A DNA stretch of 5,136 bases, from the NCBI GenBank assembly GCA_903910215.1, contig CAIVYV010000095.1, forward strand, positions 1 to 5,136, given 5' to 3'. Position numbers and translations under genes: made by a program. The notes beneath the pieces were generated by a model that saw only the letters and a program-made list of their open reading frames with translations, did no database searches and was not told the DNA's origin. Below, one piece after another: positions 4,715 to 5,136 of this stretch (the first letter of the stretch is position 1; every line of letters starts with the position of its first letter). This stretch comes from an uncultured Pseudomonadota bacterium. GTDB lineage: Bacteria; Pseudomonadota; Gammaproteobacteria; Steroidobacterales; Steroidobacteraceae.

Positions 4715-5136
4715 CACGACACCGTTGACGTAGGAGCCGGCGTCCGAGGCGAGCAGCAGGGCGGGCCCCACTAGTTCGCTCAACTGGCCTGCGCGACCGG
4801 GCGGGATGCGCTTTAGGTAATCACGACCGGCGTCCGTGGCGAAATAAGCTTCGTTCATCTCGGTGACGAACCAACCTGGCGCAAGCGCATTCACACGAAT
4901 GCCGTAACGAACAAATTCGAGCGCCAAACTGCGAGTCAAAGAAATCAGTGCCGCCTTGGACGCAGAGTAGGCGGAGTAACCCGGGCCAACGCCGAGCCCG
5001 AGCACCGAGGCAATGTTGATAACACTGCCACCGCGCTTGGCGGCAACCAGTCGCTTGGCGACCTCGGCCGTGAGGTTCCACGCGGCAGTGAAGTTGGTCG
5101 CCATGGTCGACTCCAGCGTCTCGGTGGAAGTCTTCA
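4676..5136 (-). CDS. Short-chain dehydrogenase/reductase (SDR), C-terminal part, runs off the window
   Basis: The frame is open from its stop at 4676-4678 to the window edge and lacks its N-terminal third, including the TGxxxGxG nucleotide-binding motif and NNAG. The 152 visible residues contain a complete classical SDR catalytic set: Asn14 in MATNF, Ser43 in INIASVLG, and Tyr56/Lys60 in YSAYSASK (residue numbers count from the window edge). They also contain IRVNALAPGWFVTEM (79-93), the family's PG-x-x-x-T segment, and LLLASDAGSYVNGVVLPVDGG (127-146), typical of the C-terminal end. The Met at 5104 is internal (it falls in the alpha-4 helix), so it is not the start. The product is an NAD(P)-dependent oxidoreductase of the FabG-like group; the substrate cannot be told. 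It is convergent with the transpeptidase gene and unrelated to the flagellar genes. Confidence 0.92.
   Translation of the reverse strand, partial: KTSTETLESTMATNFTAAWNLTAEVAKRLVAAKRGGSVINIASVLGLGVGPGYSAYSASKAALISLTRSLALEFVRYGIRVNALAPGWFVTEMNEAYFATDAGRDYLKRIPPGRAGQLSELVGPALLLASDAGSYVNGVVLPVDGGHHVALV

Noticed and set aside
1..5136. CRISPR arrays, tRNA/rRNA genes, insertion sequences, phage attachment sites
   Set aside because: No repeat-spacer pattern, cloverleaf, transposase fragment or terminal inverted repeats were seen, including around the flgE/motD junction.

Overview
The window looks like chromosome of a motile, moderately high-GC (about 60% by eye) gammaproteobacterium with a polar-type flagellar system. 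Three things suggest this: a near-perfect sigma-54 promoter directly ahead of flgB, as in the RpoN/FleQ flagellar hierarchies; a MotD-type stator gene; and a DUF2802 gene, a family usually found at the end of gammaproteobacterial chemotaxis/motCD clusters. A Xanthomonadales/Nevskiales/Steroidobacter-like or Pseudomonas-like lineage is possible, but I cannot fix the genus from the sequence.

Layout. Bases 1-91 hold the promoter and leader. At 92-1600, flgB, flgC and flgD (two proximal rod proteins and the hook cap) form a tightly packed operon. At 1618-2502 is the striking feature. It is one uninterrupted frame whose first 29 codons are the start of the hook gene flgE and whose remainder, from codon 30, is the stator gene motD, joined in frame within the MotD membrane helix. 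The normal MotD start, including the proton-carrying Asp motif, is absent, as are almost all of flgE and the genes normally lying between the two loci. At 2499-3715, a DUF2802 membrane/coiled-coil protein and an HDOD signalling protein follow, each overlapping its predecessor by 4 bases (ATGA, then GTGA). At 3740-4714 is a secreted LysM plus YkuD L,D-transpeptidase that appears to start its own transcription unit. At 4676-5136 (minus strand) is the C-terminal part of a short-chain dehydrogenase, running off the window and overlapping the transpeptidase tail to tail by 39 bases.

How the parts fit. FlgB, FlgC and FlgD build the rod and hook under sigma-54 control. The motD-DUF2802-HDOD part would normally sit at the end of a separate motility/chemotaxis cluster. 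The join at about 1705 therefore fuses two motility loci. It is either a real deletion/rearrangement, which should leave the cell without a hook and without this stator unless other copies exist, or an assembly or amplification chimera. A new functional fusion protein is possible but is the least supported reading. The two halves should be treated as possibly non-adjacent until the junction is checked against reads.
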